A DNA stretch of 64,000 bases from Phycomyces nitens (GCA_022702545.1 JAHRBC010000002.1:1736001-1800000), one strand, 5' to 3'. Positions 46,754 through 59,456 are shown, counted from the first letter of the stretch. Numbers and translations: made by a program. Notes: a model not told the origin generated them from the sequence alone.

Positions 46754-47783
46754 TAATAGCCCATTATCAATAAACTTGACACTATTCTTTATTCCGAGTC
46801 CTACAGGTTGATAAAACAAACAATGAGCGATTTTATATACATATAGATATACATTTGTTTATCTGTATTGTTTGCTTTTGTGTTTTGAAGACAAATGAAT
46901 ATTTCAGTTACGAAACTATAAAACAAACATTTCGAGAAAAAAAACAAGACTCGATTCTTTACACCCTCCCATCTCTCTTGGCATACTTTTTTTCAAGAAA
47001 AAAGTTTATTTTACTGAAAAGACTGAGCCATTGAATTGACTCGAGTATTTTCCGGGATTATTCATATCTTGCTTCTTCTTCTTTTTATTCCACTACAAAC
47101 CAGTGATTTTACTTTGAGATCTATCATGGAATCAAGGGGAGTAAAGGCTCAAATTAGGCTGTTTGTTTGATTGATTAATTTAAACGGCGATAATAAATTG
47201 TAGTTCAATTGGATACGCATAACAATATTGTACCAAAATTAAATACTCGTAATTTAGAAAGAAAAAAAGGCTTGATAAAGCTGGCAAACAAATATTATCA
47301 ACCGTAGTGTTGAACCGTTTTTTTTGTATACATCAGCTCTATAAATATTGCAAATAGAATATGTAAAGCTCAAAGTAATAAAGGTGATATTCTGTATAAT
47401 GTTCGGAATCTATATATTTAAATTCCATAATACCCCGTTCATCAATTAGTATCACCGATTAAGTCCCAACGTTATAGGGATTATGGAGTATTGTGAATTT
47501 ATAGATATTTTGGCACAAACATCCACAAGAACTCTTTTACAACTGAAACAAAACATGAAACATTTATGGCATTCAAGATCCCAGTTTAATTACAGACGTG
47601 TAGAAATTACAATTGTAGATTTCTACGAGATAACACCTCTAAATACTACAGATATTTCTACTTTTTCTTTTTTTTGCGAATTCAGGTAATTTATGTAGTG
47701 TTCGTATGATCCAGATTTTTTTTATATGTAGTAGGAGATCATTTGTGTTTGTATGAGTGGTTTTGTGTGTATGTATGTGTGGT
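46754..47783. other. Convergent intergenic region, no gene
   Basis: Lies between the stops of the DUF4112 gene (+) and EBP1 (-). It is AT-rich with scattered poly-T and AATAAA-like signals. A 68-codon open frame at 47483-47689 has no recognisable motif and is probably chance. Confidence 0.6.
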
Positions 47784-48870
47784 CTACTCCATGTCAACAT
47801 CCTGAACATCAGCACGACGTTCGCCAAAGGTTACATCGACTGGTGCAATCTTGGCCTTGGTCTTTCTGGCCTGCTTAACAGCAGGTGTGCTGAGAACATT
47901 GGCAGCATTTGTGGGCTGGGGAATACAGTACTGGGAGTGGACATAGGGAAGAGGCTGTGCAGCAGTCAACTGCATAGGTCCCTCGGGCAATACCAATACA
48001 GTGGACTTGTATTGTGCTACAAGATCAGATGAAAGCTGGGTGCGCATCACAGTGTAAGGAGTAACGAGACGATGGGCCAACAAAGACACCAGACCAAGAC
48101 GAGCCTGGTTACCAGACAATGCGCTAATAGTAAAGAGAGAGAGAGGTTAGGACCCACAAGATAAAACCAGGTTGCACTATTTACCGAGTAGAAAAGGGGA
48201 AAACGGTGTGGTTGGCATTGATCTCGCTGAAAGCAAGACGAGCAGAACGCATCTTGAGCTGGTAAGAAGCATTGACGTCTCTCTGGTACAAGAATGGCTT
48301 GTCCTCTGCAGTCTTGACCTATATAAGCACAATCCAAGAAATAAATAAATACACACACACACACACAGTGAAATAAAATCCATAATGATCTATCTACCTT
48401 GCCATCGCTGGTGGTCAGGACAATGTTGAGCTGATAGACCTGGTTGGCCTCAATCTCAAAGTCCAAGTTCTCCAATTCCTTTACGGTCATCTCCTCGTTC
48501 AACTGGTTCTCGATATCCTTACCGGCACGCAACACAAAACGCTTCATAAGAGAAGAAAAGGTTCCTTCTGCTGGCTTGCAGCGGTAATAAGCAGCGATTT
48601 CGGAAATAACACGGGAGATCTCTGAGCTCTGAGGGGTTTGACAGCTGTAAGAACAAAACCATCCGATCCACTATTGATTCCTTATCTACCTTTACACCGG
48701 GTCTCAACATGCGGATGGCGGCTTCGTGGGCAAAGTATGTAGCGCAAATGACATCGGCAGCACGGCCAGTGATGGGCTGAGCGGGATTAGTGTTGACAAT
48801 GGTAGAGTGGGCAGCAGTGGCAATATAACCATCGACATGAGCACCCAATTCACTATAAAAATGTCAATAA

Positions 48871-48910
<40 letters not shown>

Positions 48911-49449
48911 TGGTCAGCAACTGCTTACATCTTTACAAGATCGTTTGGCTTGAGGTTATAGTCATTTTCAGGAAGAGGAGAGTAGTACTGGACAAGGTTG
49001 TTGATAGTGACACATGTAGGAAGAGCAATGCCTCTCTCTGAATTCTTATACATACCCTCGGTCTATACACATTGTTGCATCCATTAAGTATACATTATTT
49101 TTAAAAAAAATAAAAAATAAAAAAATAATTGTGACTTACATGGGCAAGAAGAAGATCATCGCCAAACTGACAGAGATCACTGACCGAGATTCCAGGAGAA
49201 ACCTTTGCGACAACAAGAGGAAGTACAGCTAATACAATTATTTATTTATTTTTGTTAACTATTATTATTGTCATCATAATAATAATAATTATTTTTTTTG
49301 TGTCTGATCCACTTTTGCTCTTTCTATTGCTTACTGTTGACGACATCGGCAGAGATCAAGTACATTTCGAGGACCTTGGGATCATTGAGGTCGTTGTCCG
49401 AAGCAAACTTTGTTTGCGAGTAAAGGGGGGTAACTTCCATATCAGTCAT
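47784..49449 (-). CDS. EBP1/PA2G4-type methionine aminopeptidase-fold protein
   Basis: Minus-strand gene of about seven exons, start at 49449 (MTDMEVTPLYSQTKFASDND) and stop at 47784. Homologous to proliferation-associated 2G4/EBP1 and fission yeast Cdb4: the pita-bread aminopeptidase fold without enzyme activity, bound near the ribosome exit tunnel or to nucleic acid. Diagnostic pieces are VLPLVVAKVSPGISVSDLCQ, GDDLLLAH, ERGIALPTCVTINNLVQYYSP, LGAHVDGYIATAAHSTIV, GRAADVICATYFAHEAA, FEIEANQVYQLNIVLTTSDG and FPFSTRALSGNQARLGL. The C-terminal tail is basic (KQARKTKAKIAP), as in EBP1, where it binds RNA. Introns carry TA arrays (48880-48903) and CA arrays (48351-48366). It is divergent from WDR55. 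Confidence 0.88.
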
Positions 49450-50305
49450 TGTAAAGAAGTAGTTGAGTGAATAAAGAGGAACAAAAAAAAAAGGATGTAT
49501 ATATAAAAATATATGTATTAAAAAAAAAAAACTAATATTTTTTCCAAAAAAAGTTGATCAATAAAATATAATATAAAATAAAATAAAAATTAGTGAACGA
49601 CGACTACTTTTTCTTTCTTTCTTTATTTTTATTTTTTTCTAATAAAAAATAAAAAATAAAAATATATAATAATAATCTTGGGATATTCAATTCTCTTTTT
49701 ATTTTTATTTTTACAAGTCTCCAAATATCTGGGTTACAAAGTAGAGAATGATTGGCTGGCACCGATTCTCTAGCAAATCTATCCCTCGATTCAAATCTAA
49801 AATCGTGCCATAAACGTTGTCTTCTTTTCAAGCAATATATATGCAGCAAAGAAAATTAAAAAATTATTATTTCTTGAGGGGGACTAAATTTAATTATTAA
49901 ATCCCTAAAAAAAAAATTAAAATCAGAAATATTAAAAAATGAAAAAATAAAAAAATAAATGGGTATTGAGTTTCCCCCCTCCTTTTTTTTTGTCTAGAGG
50001 ACTTGACAAGCCACTCATTTTGTTTTTGTTTTTCAGAAAACGCAGTCATGTACTCAATTAAAGCACTTTCCTTTTTGTGACTTTCCATATATGGAAATAC
50101 TGCAACTGTGATATAAAAAAAAGTATTATATACATGTATGTGTGCGTGTGTGTGTGTGTAAGAGAAGAGAGAGAAAGAGAGAGAGAGAGAAAAGTAAAGT
50201 AAAAGAGAAAACAAGTGTGTTTTTGTACATGTATAAATATTATACATATATTTGACTGTAAATAGTAATTTACTTAATCTCTCATCTGCTGCTGTGATTA
50301 TCGAA
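49450..50305. promoter_or_regulatory. Divergent promoter region between EBP1 and WDR55
   Basis: 856 bases between two divergent start codons. Very AT-rich with AAAT/ATAAA repeats (49566-49670), TG and GA arrays (50142-50190) and no coding sequence. Both genes serve ribosome production or function, so co-regulation from this region is possible but not shown. Confidence 0.45.
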
Positions 50306-51619
50306 ATGCAAGTACCTGAACCGATTCCTTTAGATGACCATGTATTTGACTTTGCATTCCATCCAAAGGAACCAATATTGGTAGCAGGTCTTATTAATGG
50401 TCATGTACACTGGTAAGACAGATGGAATACATTTCTAAATAATCAGGCAACATAACAAATAATTCCCTAGTTATCGTTATGGTATCAAAGGAAACCAACA
50501 AGTGTGGTCTACACAACTCTCGAGAAAGTCCTGTAGAGGAGTAGAGTTCACACCAGATGGATCAGGTAAGCAATTAATTGGTTTGATGTTCTCTCTAAAC
50601 GAATGTTTTTTTTTTGTATACAGTCATGATATCCATATCAAGGGACCGATCCATCCAAAAGGTGGATGTACAGACTGGACGATTATCGATGAGAATCCCA
50701 AAGGCACACAAGTAAGTAGATGATGATTATGATTATGATTATGATGATTATGATTGAATGTTCAACGCATATGAATAAATGGTTACAGGTATCCCATCAA
50801 TAAGCTGTGCATCATAGACGACAATATGATGTCGACTGGTGACGATGAGGGAGTCGTAAAGGTAATATATTTTTGGTTTAATGGTTTATGCATTTAATAG
50901 TAATAGTAATAGTAATCTTTATCTTAGATATGGGATCAAAGGACTCAAAAGGCAGTAAAGGAATACAAGGTCCACGAAGATTTCATATCAGACATGGCCT
51001 ACAATCCTGGTCAGGGACCAAGTTTGGTGGTGGCAGGGTAACTGTTTTTTAAATCGGCTGATACAAGATGATTAAATTGTTATTTAAAGAGGTGATGGTC
51101 GATTGTCTGTAAATGACCTAAGGACTGATCAAACGAGTGGAATATCGGAAGCTTTGGATGATGAGCTGTTGTGCCTAAGTATCCTAAAGGTAACCAAAAA
51201 AATAAAAAATATATTAATCAATCTAGACCGCAAACATTAACTCGAAACAGGATGCAAAGGTGGTCGCAGGGTCCCAGAGTGGCGCTCTGTATATGTGGCA
51301 ATGGGGTGAATGGAAGGTGAGTCCTGATCGGTGGGTTGGCCACCCCAGCTCGGTAGACAGTATGTGTAAGCTGGACCAAGAAACCATCTGTACTGGAGGC
51401 AGCGATGGAATCCTTCGACTGGTTTCAATACTCCCCAAAAGACAATTTGAAGGTGTCCTGGGAGATCATGGAGAGGACTTTCCGGTTGAACGTGTCCGTA
51501 TGACTGACCAACAGGACTTTCTCGGCAGTTGTGGCCATGACCTCCAGCTGAGGTTCTGGGACGTAAAATTTCTGTTTGAACAAGAGCCAAAAAACACGTT
51601 CTTTCATGATTTGACTTGA
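50306..51619 (+). CDS. JIP5: WD-repeat protein WDR55/Jip5
   Basis: About seven exons starting at 50306 (MQVPEPIPLDDHVFDFAFHP) and ending at 51619. The sequence shows successive WD40 blades: FDFAFHPKEPILVAGLINGHVH, the VEFTPDGS-VMISISRDRSI blade, MSTGDDEGVVKIWDQRT, FISDMAYNPGQG, LVVAGGDGRLSVNDLRT, VVAGSQSGALYMWQWGEW, ICTGGSDGILRLVSI and LGSCGHDLQLRFWDV. The opening and the GDGRLSVNDLR blade are characteristic of WDR55/Jip5, a nucleolar protein needed for rRNA processing and 60S subunit assembly. The lysine-rich C-terminal tail of yeast Jip5 is absent, since the protein stops right after the last blade. An intron near 50720-50752 is filled with GATTAT repeats. Confidence 0.85.
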
Positions 51620-52064
51620 TTATCCAAAGTGTATGATAATACAAAGCCTTTTTCCTGTTTCCTCCGACTTGTCTCTTTGGCTGAATTCATCATTCTTTCG
51701 TCCTGTGTGACAATTAAGCTCGTTACAGTGGCTGAGAAGTCTGGAACGAGAGGGAAAATGGGGGTAAATAATAAGTGCGGGATACGAGTTTTGTATGATG
51801 GGAAAACTAAACCGGTTAAAATAATAGCAGGTATATAAAATATAAAGTGTTAAATAAGTTTATTTTATGGTGAATGGTTTCCGGATTGGATTAGCTATCT
51901 TGGCTAAACGTGTTTTGCTGGATTGACTGTTTATGCTGATGGGTCATTTGAGGAATCCCCGATATGCCCAAAATAAATAATGCTTATATTTCCAATAAAT
52001 TCCACCAGTATTTAAACAAGCTCCATCCCTCTCGTCTCATTTTCACATAACTCTTTTTCTCAAC
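51620..52064. other. Intergenic region before carbonic anhydrase
   Basis: Contains the WDR55 3' end and the carbonic anhydrase promoter. A TATTTAAA box at about 52010 and a pyrimidine-rich leader (CTCTCGTCTC..CTCTTTTTCTCAAC) lie just before the start codon at 52065, as in strongly expressed fungal genes. No other gene. Confidence 0.6.
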
Positions 52065-53056
52065 ATGGCTCCTCTTATCGTTCAAACCGACAAACCTGAC
52101 CAAGTCCCTCTCGTAGACCACGTACATGCTCCCGAGACATGCTGTAAGTAACCAAAGCCAAGTCAAACCAAGGTCAATATACTAATACTAAACTATCGCA
52201 GTTGACTTTAAGGCCACCGTGTCTCCTGTCAGTGCTGCTGCCACTGTCAATAAATTCAATCCTCTCGACGTAAATCTCGATGGTCTATTGGATAACAATC
52301 GCCGCTGGGCTGCCGCTGTGGAGCAAGAAGACCCGGACTTTTTTAAGCACAACGCCGTGAAGCAGGAACCAAAGATTCTCTGGATTGGTAGGTAGATTTT
52401 TAAAACATAGAAAGATTTAATTTAAAAAAAAATATAGGCTGCTCGGACTCGCGTGCACCAGCCAACCAGATTGTCCAACTTGGTCCTGGAGAGATTTTTG
52501 AGCACCGAAACATCGCAAACGTAGTCAACCACTCGGATCTCAATTGCCTGTCCGTCCTCCAGTACGCCGTAGAGGTCTTGAAGGTCGAGCATATCATTGT
52601 GTGCGGTAAGTAATCTGACTAGTTGCTGGATCTGTTTACTGATGATGGTGATGATGATGATCTTGAAGGTCATTATAACTGTGGTGGTGTCACTGCTGCT
52701 TACGGTCACCATCAGTATGGCTTGATCGATAACTGGCTGCGAAACATCAAGGATGTCTATAGACGTAAGTTGCCCAACCCTTTTACCCAACACATATTAA
52801 ATATCATACAGTCCACCGCAAGGAACTAGAGGAAATCAAAGACGAGAACCTGCGTCTTCGCCAGTTGATCGAGTTCAACGCCATTAGCTCTGCCGAGAAC
52901 GTCTGCCACTCGACCATTGTCCAAAATGCCTGGAGCAAAGGACAAAAACTGACTGTACATGCATGGGCCTATGATCTCGAGAGTGGAATCGCCAATAAAC
53001 TCGACTGGTGCCGTAGCCACATTCACGACGTCAATGGCATCTACATGGCCAACTAA
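52065..53056 (+). CDS. NCE103: Beta-class carbonic anhydrase
   Basis: Five exons, 52065-52143, 52202-52387, 52438-52605, 52669-52764 and 52812-53056, keep frame and give 257 aa. The enzyme interconverts CO2 and bicarbonate, supplying bicarbonate for carboxylases at ambient CO2. Zinc-site motifs are complete: Cys and the Asp/Arg dyad in [10 protein letters not shown], and His and Cys in CGHYNCGGV. The surrounding [14 protein letters not shown] and [21 protein letters not shown] are typical of beta-CAs. A 40-residue polar leader precedes the catalytic domain and is not clearly a targeting peptide. Two introns cut right beside the zinc motifs (after WIG and within the Gly codon of CGHYNCGG). Confidence 0.95.
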
Positions 53057-53342
53057 AATACAAACACATTGCATTTCTCAATATCGTTGCTTGCTTTTCC
53101 ATACATCATTTACATTCAATAAATAATTTATCTTGGGTGCGCGCGTGCGTATCCGAGTTACCTAAAATATGATACAAAATTGGAGGACGGAGATAAATGG
53201 TACCACATTGGGACATTTGTCGAGGTGTCACCTTGTGGTGTCTGTGGCACGTTGTACACGTTAGATAACACCCGAAAGGCTGGTCGTCAAGACCCTTGAC
53301 CTTATCACATCAAACACCATTTATTATTGCGATTACTATTAC

Positions 53343-53381
<39 letters not shown>

Positions 53382-55536
53382 CGACTCATTAGAATGTCAA
53401 TTTTATACAAGAACTGGGTCCGTTTCCAAAATGTGGTTCCTTTCTTGATTAAGCCAAAGTTCCCGTTTCACATGGAAACATTGATTTTCGCGTTTAATCT
53501 CATCGTTCCAGTAAAGCGTATCATTGGAGAATAAACGTGGCTAGTCAAGAATCGTTTGAACTATTTCCTAAAACAACCATGTGTAAATATATGTTAATTT
53601 ATTTATCATCTTTGGTTTTATTGGCCAAAAGTCCAAAAGGCGCACTGACACTTTTTGATCCTTTTTAGACCTGGCCATCAAAAATAATAATAATTGCAAA
53701 TCTAATATTTTCTTTCTTCTTCTTCTTCTTCTTCTTCTTCTTCAAACAACCTGTCCAAGCAGTGTTATTTAATGTCCATGGCTTATGGATAATATTTATA
53801 TTTTTTAAATATATATATATATAAATACATATACATATAAATACATATATATATATATATACATATATGAATAAATGCAGAGTTAAACCTCATTTGACGT
53901 AAATTGTACAGATATGGCGTAAAGACATTCATGTGCAATTGTTTGGTTTAGATTGTAGTTATTGATAATTGACCCTGATTTTATATTAGAATTTATGGAG
54001 TATATATTCAATATAATCATCCTTGTCCTCCAGAGATCTTAAAAGACAAATGGGCCATATTTAAATGACTATCAATCAATCTCCTTTATGTTGTTAGAGC
54101 ACGTATCATACTCTTGCAAGAGTATCTTGAAGAAACTTTTTTTTTAATTTATAAAGATCGGTCTTTTGTGTTGAATCAGATCAAATATCACCATTTAATC
54201 TTAATATTTATAATAAAACAAGGTTTTTGTCCAGAACAAAGAGGTGGTTCGTGCACTCTACCGATTCTCTCCCTATCTTTCGTTTCTTATTACTAAAAGG
54301 CCAATGATTTACTCCTTCTTTTAAATAATGTCACTGTGAGTATTATAGAATTTCCTTTTTATACTTTATTCCTCGTCTTTTCTTTTTTTTTTTTTGAATT
54401 AAGGACAAACACTGTTTGTGCGCATCTGTGTATATTTGATTTAGGGAGTCTACATACCTCTGCACGGTGCAATTACCAAAAGACGACGTACTGGGATATC
54501 TATTAGGCGATTTACACAAGATATCAAGTGCAAAACAGAATATCTGCTTCCATTATGAAACTAATATCCGTACCATTATTTCCTTTTCAAAGATGCAGTT
54601 TGTCCCCAAAGCGGCCAGGATCTTTTTTTTTCTTTATTTCTTTATTTCTTGTGGTATGTCTGTCAGCCACTGTGTAGATCTGTCAACGTTGAAAACACTA
54701 GGATACCGATAAACTTTGTACAGGACCCCTTGTGCAATCAAGTGTGAATGTCTTGCTTGGGATCATCCTCTTCTCCACGTTGCCTCCCCCCCAGACACTC
54801 ATATTTATATAATACCCTCCCTCCCTCCCCCCCTCCCTCTTTTGTATCTTTGTGTCTTTCTATTTTAATCTTTATCGATGTTTTGTCACTATCCACCATA
54901 GCTTCTCTTTCGCGCCTTGCCTTCTCCTTAAAGCTTTTTTTATATACAAATTTTGTGTATCTGAGAAACCTCTATTAAGATTAAAGAGTCAATCCGCCCC
55001 TTTAACAGGATTCATCTTGCCATCTTCTAGTCAAAATATTAAAATAAACTTGCCAGTATAAATACTCTTTAGGCCTCCAATAACAAAATAAAGACAAAGA
55101 CCAAGACCCATTTCCTACTCTTCACCTCAACTCTTTCTTTCCATTTTTTTTTTCAACAACAAAAAAAAAAGAGATCGACTCTAGAGATACACGGCATCAA
55201 CAGCTTTTCTTCTTCTTCTTCTTCTTCTTTCTATTCTACTCCACAATCCTCTTGAACAATCTGTCCAAATAAGAAACATCTCTTTTTAAGAAAAAAGTGT
55301 CTGTCATCAGCAAGTGTACACAACCTGTCACCTTAGTAGACAGCTTCATCGATCTATCCATATTTATATATAAATATAAATATATATAAATATATATATA
55401 TAATATATTTATACTTGTATATAACATTTTACTTGTTAAATATTTTTTATTTATTTATTTTTTTAAAAAAAAGGTTAGCAATTCATACCAATAATACCAG
55501 CATTTTAACCAGTCTTTCACCACTCTAGTTTCTATC
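53057..55536. other. Intergenic region with microsatellites and one coding-like island
   Basis: TA array 53346-53378, TTC arrays 53709-53742 and 55206-55228, CT/CCCT-rich stretches near 54775-54850, and a coding-like island near 54445-54630 described separately. The last several hundred bases before 55537 are pyrimidine-rich and probably form a long 5' leader of the zinc-finger gene. Confidence 0.55.
54446..54630 (+). pseudogene. Possible relic exon, family unknown
   Basis: After an acceptor-like TGATTTAG the frame reads ESTYLCTVQLPKDDVLGYLL and continues GDLHKISSAKQNICFHYETN, ending in a poly-T run. It has balanced amino-acid use, unlike the surrounding AT-rich DNA, but lacks a start and partner exons. 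It may be a broken gene or a single exon of an unrecognised small gene. Confidence 0.25.
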
Positions 55537-56865
55537 ATGGACGTTCTCGAATTGATCCACATTGAAGGCCAACAGAGCCAAAACAAGCCCCACAAGTGCA
55601 CCATGAGCGACTGTCCAAAATCATTTGGTGAGCAATTTGTGATATCTGTGTATTGTGTCAAAAAAAGGCTAATATTGGTACCAAAAGGACGTCGCTCTGA
55701 CCTTGCCAGACATCTGCGTATCCACACAAATGAAAGGTAAATAAGTGCTATGCGGTATAGCCTGGTTTGCTACCGAGCAATATACTAAAAATTCCCTTTT
55801 CTAGACCATATGTGTGCCACGAGGATGGATGTGGAAAAAGCTTCATTCAAGTAAGATATCATGATTATAATCATAATCATAATCATAACCATAATTTATT
55901 CACATATCTTTGCAGCGTTCAGCATTAAAGGTTCATTCAAGAACTCATTCAGGAGAAAGACCTCATATATGCGAAGACGAAAACTGTAAAAAGAGCTTTG
56001 GAGACAGTAGTTCATTGGCACGCCATCGGTTAGTATTATTGACAGATTTCGCTACCATTGCTTTTTTGGCTCATACAATTCTAGTCGCATTCATGCCGGA
56101 AAACGACCCTACAAGTGTAGATACGAGGGCTGCAACAAGAGTTTTGCCCGCAAGACCATCTTGACTACCCACCAAAAGGCAGCCCATGGATCTGTCACCA
56201 AACGCACCCACCTACAGTGGCGCCCATTCAACGAAGTGTCTGATCCTATCATGAGCAAACGCCAGCCTCGGTTAGACATGAATTACAATCGCTATCCCAC
56301 CCTTCAGTCGGTTATTTCACTTCCCAGTCCAACCCTCTATTCAGGCAGCCCACAGTCCTTTAGCCATAATAGCCCTAGTGAGCCAGCATACCACCCTTAC
56401 CCAAGTCCAACAGAATCTAGCTCTATGCCACCATCTCCAGTCCCTTCAATTACCTCCCCCCACCATCCCGAATCATACGTATCCTGCCGAGACATTTTCT
56501 ACCGAGAACCAATTATGCCCACACCAACCCTGTCCAACCTTCCTTCTCCTATCACATCACCTTATTTCGGAACTCAATATTCACCACTGGAAGATCGCTG
56601 TTCAATCGGAAGAGAATGGATCCCTGAAATAACTACGCCCAGACAAGGCTCTTTTTCATCATCGGATTGTTTTGGGTACAAGAGATCAAGTATCACCAAA
56701 GAGTCAGTGTTTACACTTCCCAGACTTCAGGAAATGAGCTTCTTGTACCAAAATTCCTTTTCACCAATACCACACCATCCTCATCACCAGCATGAACCAT
56801 CTCCTACTGTCTATCATCCCTCTTCAATCCATCATCCTTTTATCCACCCCCACCCCCACTCCTAA
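55537..56865 (+). CDS. C2H2 zinc-finger transcription factor
   Basis: Five exons, 55537-55627, 55688-55736, 55805-55850, 55916-56028 and 56085-56865, keep frame and give 359 aa. Four tandem C2H2 fingers of the C-x4-C-x12-H form stand at residues about 20-135: [60 protein letters not shown] and [20 protein letters not shown]. Linkers (TNERPY, SGERPH, AGKRPY) are of the DNA-binding TGEKP type. The remaining 220 residues are Ser/Pro/His-rich and disordered, ending in a His/Pro run. Introns fall inside the first three fingers rather than between them. The target genes are unknown. Confidence 0.88.
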
Positions 56866-57482
56866 AAAACAAACCAAAAAAAAAGCAAAAAAAAAGCTAA
56901 AAAAGCAAATGTCCCCCACCCCCAAAGAATATAAGAAAAAAAAGAAGAACAATGATGATACGAAGAGAATGACGATAATGATGATGATGATGAAAATACC
57001 TTCTTTCTTTCCAACACCATATACTTAACACCCCCTCCCCCCCAAAAAAAAACAATATCTCTTATATGCATGTATACATTTGTAACATACATGGAGTATA
57101 GGACATTAGCACTCGCTTTGTATACCCTTTTTGTTTAATACTCCACATCTGCATCATATTCCTTTTATTTCTTACACACTATGTGTCCTACCCTTTACAT
57201 GCCATTCCTATCCAGTTGTTTATCGCTATATGTATTGCTTTGCTATTTTCTTATGATATTCAAGAGTCTCTTTATTTTATTTATATATATATATATATGC
57301 CGTTTCTTTATTTACATGTACATACTACAAAAAACATTTTCTGTTAAAAATAACATAAGAACAACAACACCAACAACAACAACAAAAAACAACAAGGACA
57401 ATATTCAATATATTTACTATTCTTATTACTATCATCTTTATTTATTTAATAAAAAGGAAATACAAGAAAACATGCAAGACTC

Positions 57483-57512
57483 TGGATATCCTTGGATATC
57501 CTTGGATATCTT
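57483..57512. repeat. Three tandem copies of a 10-mer
   Basis: GGATATCCTT is repeated about three times, the last copy diverging. Each unit contains the EcoRV-type palindrome GATATC. Confidence 0.8.
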
Positions 57513-57747
57513 GATTGTTACAGGATCTTTTTTATTTATTTAAATACATATATAAACTTTATCTGCCTTGATCATCATCATCATCGTAATAATAATAATA
57601 ATAATAATCATAATGATAATCACCATCATTTATCCCCTAAAAACCAATAATTTGGATAAAATTGTAATGGCCCAGAATACAAGGGATTATAGATAATTTG
57701 TTGATGGGCGAATCATAAAAAGTTTATTCTCTAATAAGAGTGTTTGC

Positions 57748-57768
57748 GGATCCCTTTTATAATAATAA

Positions 57769-57809
<41 letters not shown>

Positions 57810-57829
57810 GTAGTATTTAATAAGGATCC
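57748..57829. repeat. Foldback element with CTA array
   Basis: GGATCC at 57748-57753 and again at 57824-57829 bound an imperfect inverted repeat (left GGATCCCTTTTATAATAATA; right, read in reverse, GGATCCTTATTAAATACTAC) with about 14 CTA units between the arms. The array turns into GTA at its right end, so the whole can fold back on itself. Confidence 0.6.
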
Positions 57830-58338
57830 TTTTATGTCTTCGGGTCATACAAAATAATATCAAGAAAGCCAAAGGTCTGTACACATCGTTATCATTAAAA
57901 ATAGCCTTTATCGCATGGACATTTGGTTCCGATACCGAAACCCATCGTCTGAACTATACCAATCTTCATGATCATCTCTAGGATCATCTTTAGCACATCT
58001 ACATTTGCATTTGATCTTTAACCCCCTTGTGCTATTAGTACTATATATTCCTTTTTTTTTGTTAACCTATCCATGCTCTTTAGAAATAGGAATTCAGTAA
58101 TCAAGGTGCATCACAATCGCGTGGGCAGTTTTGGGAAGAAAAAAGAAAAACCAGCCAGGATGAATAACAGTATTGGTCTGTTGGCCTTGCAGGTAATGTC
58201 AAGCAAGTTTCATGTCCTCTTGAGCCTCTTTATCCTCCTATTGACCGTAATAAAAAAAATATTCATGTTGTCAAGTGGATTAAACTGTAATCCTTGTCAG
58301 ATTTCCATACACCTCTCTCCCTTTTTCTTTACTTTAAC

Positions 58339-59456
58339 ATGGCTGTTGAGTCCCATTTGAGTCCACTTGAACCTCTTGGCCGTCAGACCCCTCTGGTCTG
58401 TATGGCAGCCAACCTGTCATCGGGAAACGACCGTCAATTATACACCCAAGTCATTGCCCTTTCGTCAACCATTCAGTCCAGAATCGATGACCTGAAAACC
58501 AAACAGAGGTCCCAAAGAGACAAAACAAACCAATCCCATACACCCAGTGCTGAGGACACAAGGATGCTCGAATACTTTAATTCTCTCAAACCCACCGAAA
58601 GATTCTCGGGCTCAACCCTCAATGAGTCCACAAGCTTATCCTCACTAGATATAAATACCAACCCTGGGAAACCTGTAGCCAAACCACTCTTGTGTAAGGC
58701 ATCGAATGGCTTTTGCAAACATCTTATTAATACAACAATAATACAGCATCCCAATATACATCTCTCTCATGTTTTGATACCTTGAGCATGCGAAACCTAC
58801 CCACCCAATCTACCCCCGTACCCCCATTTAGCCCAATCAACAAGTCTTGCTCCCTATATTCTCAAATAAACAAAAATCCAGGCAAGAGCACAAGAAATAA
58901 ATACATTTATATATATATATATATACTCTTGTTAATCTTCACTAGCCCCATGTAATTCCTGTAGAATACAGCCCATCTTTTTCAATTGGGTCTGATAAGC
59001 CTATCCAAAGAACCTTGACCCAAACCACATTTAATAGCAATCCTCAATGTGTCTCGATAACCCATGTAAAAAAGGTGATTAGATGAATCCCAAACTCAAG
59101 CTAAAAACACAATGCTCTAGAAAATCAATGGCCTCAAAGGGCTTCTCAAACGCACCTACCAACTCAACCACATCATACTCTCCAGCACTTGTATTGCTCC
59201 AGGTCTCTGTGGGGCCACTGATAGATCTGGAGCCAAAAAAGTTGTCTTGAAGCTTACCTTGACCACGTTCAATTGCCCACCACAGTCCAATTTCACATTT
59301 CACTGGTCAGGCAGATCTCCCCTATTAAAGAAACAACTTGATGACAATCGACTAGTCAGTCTATCAGACACCCTAGTAAGGGCTCAATTGATCAAATGGG
59401 TAGACGACCAAGGCATTCTGGTAAATCATCAAGATGTCATGCCTGGTTTTTTATAA
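58339..59456 (+). CDS. Serine-rich protein of unknown function
   Basis: Not recognised. The first exon opens MAVESHLSPLEPLGRQTPLV and continues to a GT donor after KPLL; a 54-nt intron joins it to SQYTSLSCFDTLSMRNLPTQ. Further coding-like pieces are YSPSFSIGSDKPIQRTLTQ (near 58970-59070) and, at the end, KKVVLKLTLTTFNCPPQSNF and LVSLSDTLVRAQLIKWVDDQ up to the stop at 59456. The middle splice sites could not be fixed. The protein is rich in Ser, Thr, Asn and Pro with one helical patch (LYTQVIALSSTIQSRIDDLK). An in-frame upstream Met at 58294 lies in AT-rich leader, so 58339 is preferred. Confidence 0.45.

Larger units (their letters stand above)
56866..58338. other. Intergenic region with repeats
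   Basis: Holds poly-A and GATGAT arrays (56966-56993), three tandem copies of GGATATCCTT (57483-57512), an ATC/AAT array (57565-57608), and the CTA foldback at 57748-57829. A short open stretch ending LLALQ with a GT donor near 58193 could be an upstream exon of the next gene. No other gene. Confidence 0.5.
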
